A stretch of DNA of 34,959 bases from Halobacteriovorax sp. (GTDB lineage Bacteria > Bdellovibrionota > Bacteriovoracia > Bacteriovoracales > Bacteriovoracaceae), in contig JAIFLR010000005.1 in the NCBI GenBank assembly GCA_020048985.1, positions 1-34,959 of the forward strand, written 5' to 3'. A program made the translations under genes and the position numbers. The first letter of the stretch is position 1, and the number at the start of each line of letters is the position of its first letter. Shown here in pieces: positions 24,052 to 33,028 of this stretch. Under the pieces are notes generated by a model. It did no database searches. It had not been told where the DNA came from and saw only the letters and a list, made by a program, of their open reading frames with translations.

Positions 24052-24980
24052 AAGTTCGCTAAAAATTCATCAAGGGCATTGAGGGATGGGAAGAATTGAA
24101 TTTTTTTCTTCTCCAGTCCCGCACGGACTTGAGATTGTATGTTTCCGCCGACCCATATATTTGGCGAACACTTAAGATTAACTTTTAAGTTTTTCATATA
24201 ATCATCAAGAGTTTGTTGCGGACTTAGCTCATACCTCATTGCCCCTAAAAGTATCACCTTGGGATTGAGTGCATTGGCAGCTTCTGCAAGAGATTCTGCG
24301 GGAAGGTTCGCCCCTAAATAAACAATTTTTAATCCGTAATGAACGCACAAAAGTGCTGCTCCTAAAATTCCCACTTCATGAAATTCCCCTTCCGGAGTGG
24401 TGATCAAAATCAATTCATCTCGCAGAAGAGTCTTCTGGTAATGCTGGCCAATCATTTGTCCAAGATAGAATCTCACAAGCGCACTTACTGTATGCTCCTG
24501 GGCTATTGATAGTTCTCTTCTGTAAACCTTGTTACCAATTTCCTGAAATAAAGGAATGAGTATATTCAGGCATAACTCTCGAGGACTCATCAGCGCCTTA
24601 GCTTTTTCCAGCTCGTGGGAAATAATGTCGAGTTTATAAGCAGCAAGCGCCAGATAAAAATTCCCCAACATCTTTTCGGTATCGATCTTATCGTGATTGG
24701 GTGTCACCACATGTTTTTCGTCATATGGCCGATGCATTAAGCGAGTATAAATCTCTTTGAGATCTGCGAGATCTAAATGAGCAATTTTACCAATACCCTG
24801 GCCGATCTCTGTGAGGCGGTAAAGCAAGGCCAGTTTTTCGATGTCAGTTTCAGAATAAAGGCGGTGTTTGTTTTCGGCCCGCTCTGGAACCACCGCATTA
24901 TAGCGTTTTTCCCAGGCCCTGATGGTGGCTGAGGCGACGCCTGATAGTTGAGAGGCTACTTGGATGTTGAAATATTGCAT
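24048..24980 (-). CDS. MerR-family regulator with B12-binding domain
   Basis: 310 residues. N-terminal MerR helix-turn-helix (about 1-70: IQVASQLSGVASATIRAWEKRY) is followed by a helical bundle (about 95-185) and a cobalamin-binding Rossmann domain (about 186-310) with the base-off motif E199-F-H201-E-V-G204. This is the architecture of CarH/LitR photoreceptor repressors. In CarH the W131-H132 pair, and E141-H142, line the adenosylcobalamin; here the first two are V152-Y153 but E162-H163 remain. So the cobalamin-binding His is present, while the light-sensing Trp and the His that becomes the ligand after illumination are missing. It is divergent from acs and shares a ~79 bp region with it, so acs is a likely target. 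Whether it senses light or B12/redox is open. Confidence 0.85.
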   Translation of the reverse strand: MQYFNIQVASQLSGVASATIRAWEKRYNAVVPERAENKHRLYSETDIEKLALLYRLTEIGQGIGKIAHLDLADLKEIYTRLMHRPYDEKHVVTPNHDKIDTEKMLGNFYLALAAYKLDIISHELEKAKALMSPRELCLNILIPLFQEIGNKVYRRELSIAQEHTVSALVRFYLGQMIGQHYQKTLLRDELILITTPEGEFHEVGILGAALLCVHYGLKIVYLGANLPAESLAEAANALNPKVILLGAMRYELSPQQTLDDYMKNLKVNLKCSPNIWVGGNIQSQVRAGLEKKKIQFFPSLNALDEFLANF

Positions 24981-25059
24981 CTTGAGAATTTTAGCACAGA
25001 CGCATCTTTAAATGAAGAGTGCCTTATGTCAGAATCTACCTACTTCAAAGGAATGGTTT

Positions 25060-27006
25060 ATGACGAAAATTGCGAGTTTACCGGTTAAGAAGGCCATCGA
25101 GTCGAAATCCTATTTTAAAGGAATTGAATCCTACCAAGAGCAGTATAAGCACTCGATTAGTGAGCCTGAAAAGTTTTGGCTGGAGGCGGCAAAAAATATG
25201 GATTGGTTTACCTTTCCGACTCGAGCGACTCAAGGAGATTTCTCACGCGTTAATTATTCTTGGTATCCACAAGGAAAAATCAATGCTGCCTATAATTGTC
25301 TTGATCGACATCTTGAGAAGCGAGGTAAAAAAGATGCCATTATTTGGGCCAAAGATGAGCCTGGTGAGTATCAACATATTACCTATCAAGAAGTTTATGA
25401 AAACGTTTGTCGCCTTACTAACTTACTAGAAGCCCACGGAGTCAAAAAAGGGGATAGGGTTTGTATTTATCTACCTATGGTTCCTGAATTGGTTTATTCG
25501 GTTTTAGCTTGTGCCAGGATTGGTGCAATTCATTCAGTGGTATTTGGTGGCTTCAGCGCTGATGCTCTTAAAGGCAGAGTTTTGGATGCCGAATGCAAAG
25601 TTGTTATTACTGCCAATGAAGGCCTGCGTGGCGGAAAAGCCATTCCGCTTAAGGCAATCGTGGATGAAGCACTTGAGGGAGTCAGGTGTGTGGAGAAAGT
25701 TCTTGTGGTTCATAGAACTTTCACCAAGGTCCCCATGGTAATGGGAAGAGATTTAAATTACGAAGAAGAAGTTAAAAAATATCGTCCAGTCGCCCCCTGT
25801 GCAGTAATGGATTCTGAAGATCCACTTTTTATTCTTTATACTTCCGGCTCAACTGGAAAACCTAAGGGAGTTGTTCACACAACTGGTGGCTATTTAACTT
25901 ATGCGACCTTCACTCATAAATATGTTTTTGATTACCATGAAGACGATGTGTATTTTTGTACCGCTGACATTGGATGGGTTACGGGGCACTCTTATGTTGT
26001 CTATGGCCCCCTCGCCAATGGGGCCACCTCAGTCTTATTTGAATCAGTTCCGACTTATCCCGATGCTGGTCGCTACTGGCGAATGGTGAAGGATTTAAAA
26101 GTAAATATCTTCTACACTGCTCCAACTGCACTCAGAACTCTGGCGCAGTTTGGTGATTCTTGGGTGAAGAAATATGATTTATCTTCAATTCGTATTCTGG
26201 GAACTGTGGGTGAGCCAATAAATCCTGAAATTTGGAAATGGTATCATGATGTTGTGGGCGACGGACGCTGTGATATTGTGGATACCTGGTGGCAAACAGA
26301 GACGGGAGGAGTATTGATTACCCCTATTCCAGGAGTCACACCAACCAAGCCCGGCTCAGCAACGCTGCCTTTCTTCGGAGTTCAGCCCATAATTGTAAAA
26401 CCTGAAACGGGTGAAGAGTTGAAGGGAAATAATGTAGAAGGTGCCCTTTGTATTAAGGCAACCTGGCCTGGACAATCGAAAACGATTTATAAGGATCATG
26501 CTCGATTTGTAGAAACATATTTTTCTCAATATCCTGGACTTTATTTTACGGGTGACGGCTGCCGTCGGGATGAGGACGGATATTACTGGATAACAGGACG
26601 TATTGATGATGTCTTGAACGTTTCAGGGCATCGACTTGGTACTGCCGAAATTGAAAGTGCCTTAATGGAGCATGATGAAGTGGCCGAAGCGGCAGTCGTC
26701 GGCATGCCACATGATATAAAAGGTGTGGGGATTTACGCTTATATTATTTTATACGATTCGAAAAATTCTTCGCCTGAACTAATTGAAAGCATCAAAGAAG
26801 TAGTAAGAGTTAAAATTGGCCGTTTTGCTGCACCTGACACAATTCATATCACTCATGCACTCCCAAAAACTCGCTCGGGTAAAGTCATGCGCAGAATTCT
26901 AAGAAAAATTGCCGCCTCTGAGTATGATGGGTTAGGAGATATTTCTACCCTCTCTGATCCTGCAGTTGTTCAGTCCCTCGTTGATGAACATAAGGCGAGC
27001 ACTTAG
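25060..27006 (+). CDS. acs: Acetyl-CoA synthetase Acs
   Basis: Activates acetate with ATP and CoA to acetyl-CoA via acetyl-adenylate in the cytoplasm. 648 residues from the ATG at 25060, with AAAGGA 7 bp upstream; the in-frame ATG at 25012 would add 16 residues with no better site. E. coli Acs is 652. ATP/AMP motifs are clear: [29 protein letters not shown] and [10 protein letters not shown]...[19 protein letters not shown]. The C-terminal [11 protein letters not shown] contains the lysine that in other Acs enzymes is acetylated to switch the enzyme off. It is divergent from a MerR/B12 regulator and followed with no gap by a small protein gene. Confidence 0.96.
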   Translation: MTKIASLPVKKAIESKSYFKGIESYQEQYKHSISEPEKFWLEAAKNMDWFTFPTRATQGDFSRVNYSWYPQGKINAAYNCLDRHLEKRGKKDAIIWAKDEPGEYQHITYQEVYENVCRLTNLLEAHGVKKGDRVCIYLPMVPELVYSVLACARIGAIHSVVFGGFSADALKGRVLDAECKVVITANEGLRGGKAIPLKAIVDEALEGVRCVEKVLVVHRTFTKVPMVMGRDLNYEEEVKKYRPVAPCAVMDSEDPLFILYTSGSTGKPKGVVHTTGGYLTYATFTHKYVFDYHEDDVYFCTADIGWVTGHSYVVYGPLANGATSVLFESVPTYPDAGRYWRMVKDLKVNIFYTAPTALRTLAQFGDSWVKKYDLSSIRILGTVGEPINPEIWKWYHDVVGDGRCDIVDTWWQTETGGVLITPIPGVTPTKPGSATLPFFGVQPIIVKPETGEELKGNNVEGALCIKATWPGQSKTIYKDHARFVETYFSQYPGLYFTGDGCRRDEDGYYWITGRIDDVLNVSGHRLGTAEIESALMEHDEVAEAAVVGMPHDIKGVGIYAYIILYDSKNSSPELIESIKEVVRVKIGRFAAPDTIHITHALPKTRSGKVMRRILRKIAASEYDGLGDISTLSDPAVVQSLVDEHKAST

Positions 27007-27354
27007 TTGGAAGAGTTATGCGGGGAAATTTGTCGGCGCTTTGAGGACAAAGAACTTAATTTTCAAATAGTTTCTGAGCTACTGGCAGATCTCGCTCAAG
27101 CGTTATCGGAAAGCACAAGCCGCTTTGTGGATATTGATAATTCTGCCCGTGAGGATCTTGCCTTGTCTCAAGCGGTGAGATCCAACATCAACTCATGTGT
27201 TGAAGAAAAAGAGCGACAAGAGGATCTGTTTAAAATCTACTTGTGTCTCAAAAACTATCTGGGACTAAAGTACAAGTACGGCGAAGCCGCAGACTGGTAT
27301 TTGAAGGGAGAGTTTGATTCTCATCTTGAAGAGGTAATCAGAAAATTAATTTGA
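27007..27354 (+). CDS. Small acidic helical protein downstream of acs
   Basis: 115 residues. The only available start is TTG 27007, directly after the acs stop, so translation is probably coupled. The ribosome binding site inside acs (AAGGCG) is weak. The protein is rich in Glu, Leu and charged residues with helical periodicity; it has four Cys (C5, C9, C62, C74) but no known metal motif. No signal peptide, so it is cytoplasmic. No family recognised. The reading frame may be real by its codon content and conserved spacing to acs, but the TTG start keeps this below certain. Its 3' end overlaps the UDG-fold gene by 34 bp on the other strand. Confidence 0.55.
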   Translation: MEELCGEICRRFEDKELNFQIVSELLADLAQALSESTSRFVDIDNSAREDLALSQAVRSNINSCVEEKERQEDLFKIYLCLKNYLGLKYKYGEAADWYLKGEFDSHLEEVIRKLI

Positions 27355-29690
27355 TTTATGTTTATAAAATTTAGGATCATGGAAAGTGCCGGGTCAACAT
27401 CGACTCGTTTTAAAAACTGAGGGATCTTTTCTCCAGGCATCGGAAGATTACTTTCTTCAAGCTTTTTAAGTAACTCATCAACGTTGTCATTTGGATCAGT
27501 TTTAAAATTTTGTTGCTGGTTCCACGCCCACGCTGGAGCAACTTCTGCGAATGCAAACCCTCGGTAGCCATCATAGGCAGCAAGAACCCTGTCACCCGAA
27601 GTTCCTTCCCAAACGCGAGCGTAAAATGAAAGATGAGAGCGCGGAATATTTGCCATTTCTCCAGAGAGATTAGCGCCTAGAGTTTTTGAAAGAGCCTTCA
27701 CATCAGCTGAATCATCCCCAGATCGGTCCATATTAATAATTTTAACGGCTGACCCTTTAAGAATGCGAGCGACTTCCTTCTGGGCATTGACTCCATCTGC
27801 AATAATCATCGAAGGTTTTGATTCATTCATGACTGTTAGAAGAAGTTTTTCTCTATATTCCTCAGTCGCTTTAAGTGTCTGATCCCAGTCCTCAGTGGAA
27901 GCCTTATCCATACCGAATGGAACTGTCTTAAGCACAAGATATTTATCGTTGATTCCAGCATCAACCATCATGCGGTGAAGAAACTGGCCACGAGTGCCGG
28001 TTAAGGCACGTGAAGTGATCAGATCGTCGTATCCATGGGGGTCGGCGACAATAATCACCTTGGGAGAATTAAATGTTCCACGATAGTGGCCAAAATCCGC
28101 ATTCTCTGGGGAACTTTTGACCATGAAGGCTTCAATCCCATCTTTAGCTTCGGTCTTTCCAGATTTTTCTTTGAAAATTAATTTAAGGTCTAAATTCTCT
28201 TTCATTATTTTTGCATAAACTTCCCCGGGGCCAGCATCAAAAATATAACGAAGGGCTGTCGATCTTGGGCGGGCAACGAACAACTCATCGGCAGAGAAAC
28301 TTTCTGCCGGAAGTGCCTTCGTCATGGCCTCAATCGTTTTGTTGTCAAATTTAGCTTTCTCTCTTGTTCCAAAAACAATCACGTGTGAATTACCACTCAT
28401 GCGACTGGCAGATGAAACCGGAACCATACGTGTTCCTGGTGTACCGAAGTCATAGTATTCAGGGCCAATATCTTTGCGGGCATATTTATAGGCCTGGCCA
28501 TTGGCATAGTTGTTAGTCATCCCAGGGTCTGCGGCGATATTCCATCCCTTCTCCGTATAGGGCCGTATCTCTTTTAGATTTTCAGCAACTTTTTTGGAAG
28601 CTTCTGGGGGAGTCATGGTACTTAAGAATGTTGGATGGGGAAGTTCAACGACTAAGAGTTCTGTCGTTACTGAAGAGCCGTCTTTAAGTTTCATTCCTCT
28701 CAAAGATCGTGTGTTCTGACCATTAAGATGAATCTTGTCTAAATCGTACCCATCAATTTGAGCAGTATTCAGGAGACCATTTTTATTAGGTCCACCCTTG
28801 GTGAAGATCATCTTTGATTTGTAGGTTTCAAAGTTTTCAGTAATGTCTTTTTTTACTGCCTCTTGTTCTTCAGGCTTAGTGTAATCTATCTTTCTACCCA
28901 ATTGTTTTGCGTAAAGATCTTTCCCATTCTCGTCGAGTAAGATGGGGAATTCATTGTTGCCCCCAGCGTACACCATGCCCGTCTCGGCAATTTGAATATT
29001 TTTAATTTCATTTTCATGGGTAGCACCAACTTTGGCGCCCTTAGATTCTATGTATGTGGCCACTGCATCACGGGCAGCGCCGCCAAATGTGACAATCAAC
29101 TTGATTGAATCTTTATTATTGCGAATGATCCAATCAATCAGATCGTTTCTCCATTTTACCATTGGAGATGCTTGATCCTGACTCATTAACCACAGTTCAT
29201 TATCAACAAAGTTTCCGAAACGAAGAGAATCTTTGCCTTGTCCTCGCAGAACGTAGGGTGTTTGATAGGCCCCGTATTGTCCTTGAATGGTGTAAGCGAA
29301 AGTATTGATGAAGGCTGCTCCCTCGTTCACTCCGAAGTAAGCGGCAAGATCCTGGGCCCGCCCACCAAAGCCTGCAGTCGCTGTTCTTCCTGCAGCTTCC
29401 GCAATATGAGTGGCGTCCTGGCCAATAAATAGGATTTTTACTTTGTTTTTACCTTGAAGCATGCGCCAGTTGACGGGACCGAATGCCGGTCTGAATTTTT
29501 GGTCGGCCATAATCTTCATGGAGACTTCTGGCATATTTGGAATTGCTGCCACCAGATCAATAATTTCTTTGCCTAATTTTGTTTTTGGATCTGGCCCAGC
29601 ATCGTATGACCACTGAGGCATGCTCGCGTGGGTTAATTGCGTGGATAAAACTAAAAGGTTAAAAAAACTAAATAGTTTTTTATTTTTCAT
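27321..29690 (-). CDS. Exported protein with two uracil-DNA-glycosylase-fold domains
   Basis: 789 residues with a signal peptide (LFSFFNLLVLSTQLTHA). Residues ~65-380 contain the UDG-superfamily elements: G90-Q-D92-A-T-H95 in place of GQDPYH, then GRTATAGFGGRAQDLAAYFG like the family-4 GRPFVG loop, N129 in FINTF, VTFGGAARDAV (family 4 has a G-A-x-A turn), and H352 in ELPHPTFL like the HPSP/HPA motif. Catalytic-type Asp, Asn and His are all there. Residues ~480-720 repeat the pattern in a degenerate form (VADPHGYDD; RALTGTRGQF; PRSHLSFY), preceded by a second DAGP motif (DAGP at 30-33 and 485-488), which suggests internal duplication. Known UDGs remove uracil from DNA inside cells; this one would act outside the cytoplasm. 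Activity is inferred, not shown. AGGA precedes the ATG, inside a 6-bp inverted repeat (29694-29699 / 29721-29726). Confidence 0.7.
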   Translation of the reverse strand: MKNKKLFSFFNLLVLSTQLTHASMPQWSYDAGPDPKTKLGKEIIDLVAAIPNMPEVSMKIMADQKFRPAFGPVNWRMLQGKNKVKILFIGQDATHIAEAAGRTATAGFGGRAQDLAAYFGVNEGAAFINTFAYTIQGQYGAYQTPYVLRGQGKDSLRFGNFVDNELWLMSQDQASPMVKWRNDLIDWIIRNNKDSIKLIVTFGGAARDAVATYIESKGAKVGATHENEIKNIQIAETGMVYAGGNNEFPILLDENGKDLYAKQLGRKIDYTKPEEQEAVKKDITENFETYKSKMIFTKGGPNKNGLLNTAQIDGYDLDKIHLNGQNTRSLRGMKLKDGSSVTTELLVVELPHPTFLSTMTPPEASKKVAENLKEIRPYTEKGWNIAADPGMTNNYANGQAYKYARKDIGPEYYDFGTPGTRMVPVSSASRMSGNSHVIVFGTREKAKFDNKTIEAMTKALPAESFSADELFVARPRSTALRYIFDAGPGEVYAKIMKENLDLKLIFKEKSGKTEAKDGIEAFMVKSSPENADFGHYRGTFNSPKVIIVADPHGYDDLITSRALTGTRGQFLHRMMVDAGINDKYLVLKTVPFGMDKASTEDWDQTLKATEEYREKLLLTVMNESKPSMIIADGVNAQKEVARILKGSAVKIINMDRSGDDSADVKALSKTLGANLSGEMANIPRSHLSFYARVWEGTSGDRVLAAYDGYRGFAFAEVAPAWAWNQQQNFKTDPNDNVDELLKKLEESNLPMPGEKIPQFLKRVDVDPALSMILNFININQINFLITSSR

Positions 29691-29801
29691 GATAGATCCT
29701 GGAATTAGATGGTTTTTTCCGGATCTTATGAGCGCAGAGGCACTGAATCAAATTAAGTTAGGTCACCATGAAGACATTACATGGTATTGAAAAATTAGGA
29801 G

Positions 29802-30308
29802 CTATTTTAAGTCAGCTTTCATCTCGTAATTTTTAAGAATGGCCACGTTTAATAAAAGTCTAACTTGAGGCCAGCCTAGTTCAGGAACTGAAGGGTGATA
29901 ATAGAGGTCACACTCAAACTTTCCACGTTTATTCAAAATACGAATGTGGTGAACATCTTTAAGAGCTCCAACGGTCACGCGGCCAGCATGATGAATAGTG
30001 GCTTTTTCAGAGTCTCTTACTTTAGAAATTTCAAGATCTAGGTATCCGCGCTCATCTTGAAATTCCAACGGCAGCTCAAGAGTCATAGAACTTTTGAGAA
30101 GTTCCGCTGATACTGGAACCATAGGCTTTTTCACAACATCGTACTTAATAAGTACTTCCATCACATTTTTTTCAAGATCAGTTTTAACCACTAGAGCTTC
30201 GAGAGTTCCGCCCTGATGAAGTTTTCCGGGTTGAATCTTGTAACCTAAACTTTCAATTGAAGCATGAAGAGTAGTGGTGAAAAAAACAAGTAGCGCGAGT
30301 GCTTTCAT
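29802..30308 (-). CDS. Exported protein of unknown function
   Basis: 168 residues from ATG 30308, with AAGGA upstream; an upstream in-frame ATG is less well placed. A signal peptide (LALLVFFTTTLHA) is clear. The mature protein is mostly beta-strand-like with two His-rich spots (ATIHHAG, DVHHIRI) but no recognised motif; one Cys in KFECDLYY. It may form a small beta-sandwich in the periplasm. It precedes the UDG-fold gene on the same strand with a 111-bp gap, so they may or may not share a transcript. Confidence 0.6.
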   Translation of the reverse strand: MKALALLVFFTTTLHASIESLGYKIQPGKLHQGGTLEALVVKTDLEKNVMEVLIKYDVVKKPMVPVSAELLKSSMTLELPLEFQDERGYLDLEISKVRDSEKATIHHAGRVTVGALKDVHHIRILNKRGKFECDLYYHPSVPELGWPQVRLLLNVAILKNYEMKADLK

Positions 30309-30414
30309 TGAAATCCTTATCAATAAAAAATGCCGTTAGGCCAAAATTATGTCGTCGCAATAGGGATTTGGCCACGTGTTTATGTTAAAAATGAGTCGGA
30401 AAACGGAGGTCCTC

Positions 30415-30870
30415 ATGAAAATTAAAGGCTCCTGTTCTTGCAAAGCGGTGAAATTTTCTCTGACCTCAAAGCACCCTTATCCTTACCAGCGTTGCTATTG
30501 CAGCATTTGTCGCAAGACTCAAGGTGGGGGAGGATATGCCATTAATCTTGCCGGGGACGCTAAATCGCTGATTGTTAAGGGTAAAAAAAATGTCAGAATC
30601 TATCATTCGAGTAAAACGGGTGAGAGAAATTTTTGTAAAAAATGTGGATCGGGACTTTGGCTTTTTGACCATACCTGGCCTGAATTGATTCACCCCTTTG
30701 CTTCTGTCATTGACACTGAACTGCCCGCGCCTAAAGAAACAACTCATGTCATGACGGAATTTAAACCCAAGTGGGTCAAACTTCAGAAAGGGCCAAAAGA
30801 TTTGGTATTTAAAGGGTATCCGAAGGAATCAATCGCTGAATGGCATCAGCGATTGAAACTCGAAAAGTAA
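30415..30870 (+). CDS. GFA-family (glutathione-dependent formaldehyde-activating enzyme-like) zinc protein
   Basis: 151 residues from the ATG at 30415, with CGGAGGT upstream; an in-frame ATG at 30376 is ignored. The zinc-binding motifs of the GFA/CENP-V fold are present: GSCSCKAVKF, RCYCSICRKTQGGGG and FCKKCGSGLW. That gives enough Cys for the structural zinc and a second site. GFA proteins are a broad family; only some are glutathione-dependent formaldehyde enzymes, so a substrate cannot be named. It is cytoplasmic. It ends directly against the TPM gene on the opposite strand. Confidence 0.82.
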   Translation: MKIKGSCSCKAVKFSLTSKHPYPYQRCYCSICRKTQGGGGYAINLAGDAKSLIVKGKKNVRIYHSSKTGERNFCKKCGSGLWLFDHTWPELIHPFASVIDTELPAPKETTHVMTEFKPKWVKLQKGPKDLVFKGYPKESIAEWHQRLKLEK

Positions 30871-31503
30871 TTAGATATTAATAAAATGAATAGTGTCTGA
30901 GAGCTCTGAAGCGTGTGCCTCACTCACTTTACCGTTGAAATCTTTCAGGATTTTTTCTTCAAGCTTGCTGATGCTGTTGATGAGGCCCAGACCAACGTTA
31001 CCCACTTTAAAATGAGTTTTCATAATCTCAATCAGCTCATCCAGCTCAGCTTGAGTCACTTCAGTTTTAAGTTTTTCATCAATCAGGAGCTGGATGTTCT
31101 TTTCGAGGGTGGAAACCATAATCATTGCAGTGACTTTATGAGACACTTTTGATGTCCCGAGAGTATGAAAATACTCTACGGCTTTTTCTTTGCACTCTCT
31201 TTGAACTTCCCAGTCACTTAAGGCCATTCGTTTGGCCCAATCAAAATGTCCAAGCCAAGTCATGAAAAGGGATATCAACAGAAAACTCACTGGCCACATC
31301 CAGCTATAATGAAATTCAAGGTAATAACTGAAGATCAGAGAAGCGACAAAACCACCAATCAACCCAAATCTCCAGGAAGCTCCGGGGTAGGGATCGGAAG
31401 CGTTTGTGATAACGAGGAGTAGCTCGCAACCCGTATTATTTTCAAATTGTTTGAGCTTAGATTCAACTAAAGTGACGTCGTCTTGAATTAAAATATTTCT
31501 CAT
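30871..31503 (-). CDS. TPM-domain protein (second copy)
   Basis: 210 residues from the ATG at 31503, which overlaps the previous gene's stop by 1 bp (TAATG), with GGGGAG upstream. Two central transmembrane helices (GLIGGFVASLIFSY and MWPVSFLLISLFMTWL). Flanking regions resemble the TPM fold of YgcG-type proteins, with late segments TLEKNIQLLIDEKL and AHASELSD. There is no signal peptide. The upstream gene encodes the classical TPM protein. Last gene of the lemA operon. Activity unknown; TPM domains have been proposed to act as phosphatases but this is weakly supported for this protein. Confidence 0.7.
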   Translation of the reverse strand: MRNILIQDDVTLVESKLKQFENNTGCELLLVITNASDPYPGASWRFGLIGGFVASLIFSYYLEFHYSWMWPVSFLLISLFMTWLGHFDWAKRMALSDWEVQRECKEKAVEYFHTLGTSKVSHKVTAMIMVSTLEKNIQLLIDEKLKTEVTQAELDELIEIMKTHFKVGNVGLGLINSISKLEEKILKDFNGKVSEAHASELSDTIHFINI

Positions 31504-32375
31504 TACCAACTCCCCGAAGATCCGCCGCCCGAGAAGCCGCCGCCACCACCGCCCCAGCTACCACCACCGCTGCTTCCACCAAAGCCTCCTCCGCCGCCGT
31601 GATATCCACGGTGACTACTAGTTCCAGATGCAAGGGCGAAAAGTAAGTTTTGCAGGCCAATCATTCCTATCAAAAGTCCCATCAAAAACATGAAACCAAT
31701 CATGGCCAATCCAGCTGCACCAACAAAAAATCCAACGCCGGCCATGCCTGCGCCAGTAAATAAGCCACGAGCGACTGGTTTTTTAGATAAAAGAATTTGT
31801 CCGACAATCAAAATACCTATCAGGAAAGGAAAAGCTATAATGAGAGGCTTGGGAATCGATCTCATTTGTGTTGATCGGCGAACGATTCGATTGCCTTCTT
31901 TGAGTTGTATATTAAAAACACGGGCAATGTCCGACATCACGAGCTTTAAGCCACTGTGAAAGTCTCCCTGCTTGAAATAAGGAGCGAGAACATTTGTGAT
32001 GTAGCGGTTAGCTTCGAAATCTGTTATTTCGCCTTCAATGCCTTCGCCAACTTCCATGCGCATCTTGCGTTCATTTTTGGCAATGATAATGAGAATGCCG
32101 TTTCCCTTCTCTTTGGTACCAAGTTGCCACTTTTCACCAACACGGATGGAAAATTCCTCGATCTCATTACCCTGCATATCGTTCACGGTAAAAATTGTGA
32201 TCTGTGGACCCTGGTGGGTATGAATCTCATAGGCCAGCTGACTTAGGTCTTGTTCTTCTTCAGGAGTCAGGAAGTTTGCTTCATCCATAACAGGAGAACG
32301 TAGAGCGGGGATCTGAATTTCAGCTCCCCACACGTTCAAGGACAAAAGAAGAATGAGAGAAAGAAAATATCTCAC
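31503..32375 (-). CDS. TPM-domain protein with Gly/Ser-rich tail (YgcG-like)
   Basis: 290 residues starting at GTG 32375, which overlaps the lemA stop (TAGTG). Signal peptide LLLSLNVWG, then the TPM domain (about 25-160; VMDEANFLTPEEEQDLSQL and a conserved D-G-I-x-I-I-A-K like segment as KGNGILIIIAK), then two to three transmembrane helices and a C-terminal tail of Gly, Ser and Trp (GGGGFGGSSGGGSWG type). This fits the YgcG/TPM_phosphatase group, usually paired with LemA. The tail is low-complexity and may mediate contacts. Envelope location; function unproven. Confidence 0.85.
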   Translation of the reverse strand: MRYFLSLILLLSLNVWGAEIQIPALRSPVMDEANFLTPEEEQDLSQLAYEIHTHQGPQITIFTVNDMQGNEIEEFSIRVGEKWQLGTKEKGNGILIIIAKNERKMRMEVGEGIEGEITDFEANRYITNVLAPYFKQGDFHSGLKLVMSDIARVFNIQLKEGNRIVRRSTQMRSIPKPLIIAFPFLIGILIVGQILLSKKPVARGLFTGAGMAGVGFFVGAAGLAMIGFMFLMGLLIGMIGLQNLLFALASGTSSHRGYHGGGGGFGGSSGGGSWGGGGGGFSGGGSSGSW

Positions 32376-32947
32376 TAGAATTTAACTTCTGGAGTCTTTT
32401 GTTCAGTCTCAGTTGCAGTGAACTGAGGTTTTTTCTCAAAGTGGTGAATCAGAGAATTGGTAAGACTTGTAGGGAAAACAGTCACAAGATTGTTAAATTC
32501 CTGTACTGATTCGATATAACGACGACGAGCAATCGCGATTCTATTTTCCGTGCCTTCGAGCTGTGCCTGTAGACCTTTAAAGTTTTCGTTCGCCTTAAGG
32601 TCAGGGTATCTCTCAGAAACAACCATCAAGCGACCAAGTGCCTGAGAGAGCTCCCCTTGAGCTGCCTGGAATTTTTTCATTGTTTCAGGATTCAGGTCTT
32701 TGGCATCAACGTTAATGGCCGTGGCCTTAGCACGAGCAGCGATAACTCCCTCGAGAGTTTCTTTTTCGTGGCCAGCATATCCTTTAACGGTCGCAACCAG
32801 ATTGGGGATCAAGTCTGAGCGTCTTTTATATTGGTTTTGTACTTCGGCCCAAGTTCCTTCCACGGCATTGTTGGCAGTAGGAATTGATTGAAGTCCGCAA
32901 GAAACGAGGAAGAGGGATAATAGAAGCATAACAATTGTCGATTTCAT
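32375..32947 (-). CDS. lemA: LemA-family lipoprotein
   Basis: 190 residues from the ATG at 32947 (AGGAG upstream); an upstream in-frame ATG at 32986 lies inside the rpsT terminator region. Signal peptide with lipobox LVSC (Cys17). The mature part is the LemA four-helix fold with the conserved segments AEVQNQYKRRSDLIPNLV and RRRYIESVQEFNNLV. LemA proteins form membrane-attached helical bundles; their function is poorly defined, but they are commonly operon partners of TPM proteins, as here. Translation is coupled to the TPM gene. Only about 15 bp separate the rpsT terminator's U run from this start. Confidence 0.9.
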   Translation of the reverse strand: MKSTIVMLLLSLFLVSCGLQSIPTANNAVEGTWAEVQNQYKRRSDLIPNLVATVKGYAGHEKETLEGVIAARAKATAINVDAKDLNPETMKKFQAAQGELSQALGRLMVVSERYPDLKANENFKGLQAQLEGTENRIAIARRRYIESVQEFNNLVTVFPTSLTNSLIHHFEKKPQFTATETEQKTPEVKF

Positions 32948-32962
32948 GAAATCTCCTGAAAT

Positions 32963-32996
32963 AAAAAAACCCAAAGTATTATTCATACTTTGGGTT
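32963..32996 (-). terminator. Intrinsic terminator of rpsT, immediately upstream of lemA
   Basis: A perfect 12-bp stem (32968-32979 with 32985-32996) closes a 5-nt loop, and on the minus strand it is followed by seven T. It ends rpsT. The lemA start is only 15 bp further, leaving no room for a promoter in between. Confidence 0.92.
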
Positions 32997-33028
32997 CAAT
33001 TTTGTTTTAATCAAGGGGCAATAGCAAA

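Noticed and set aside
31463-31959. Frames rich in Ala, Val or Pro over the glycine-rich tail of the TPM protein
   Set aside because: They are shadows of a GC-rich low-complexity repeat and make no sense as proteins.
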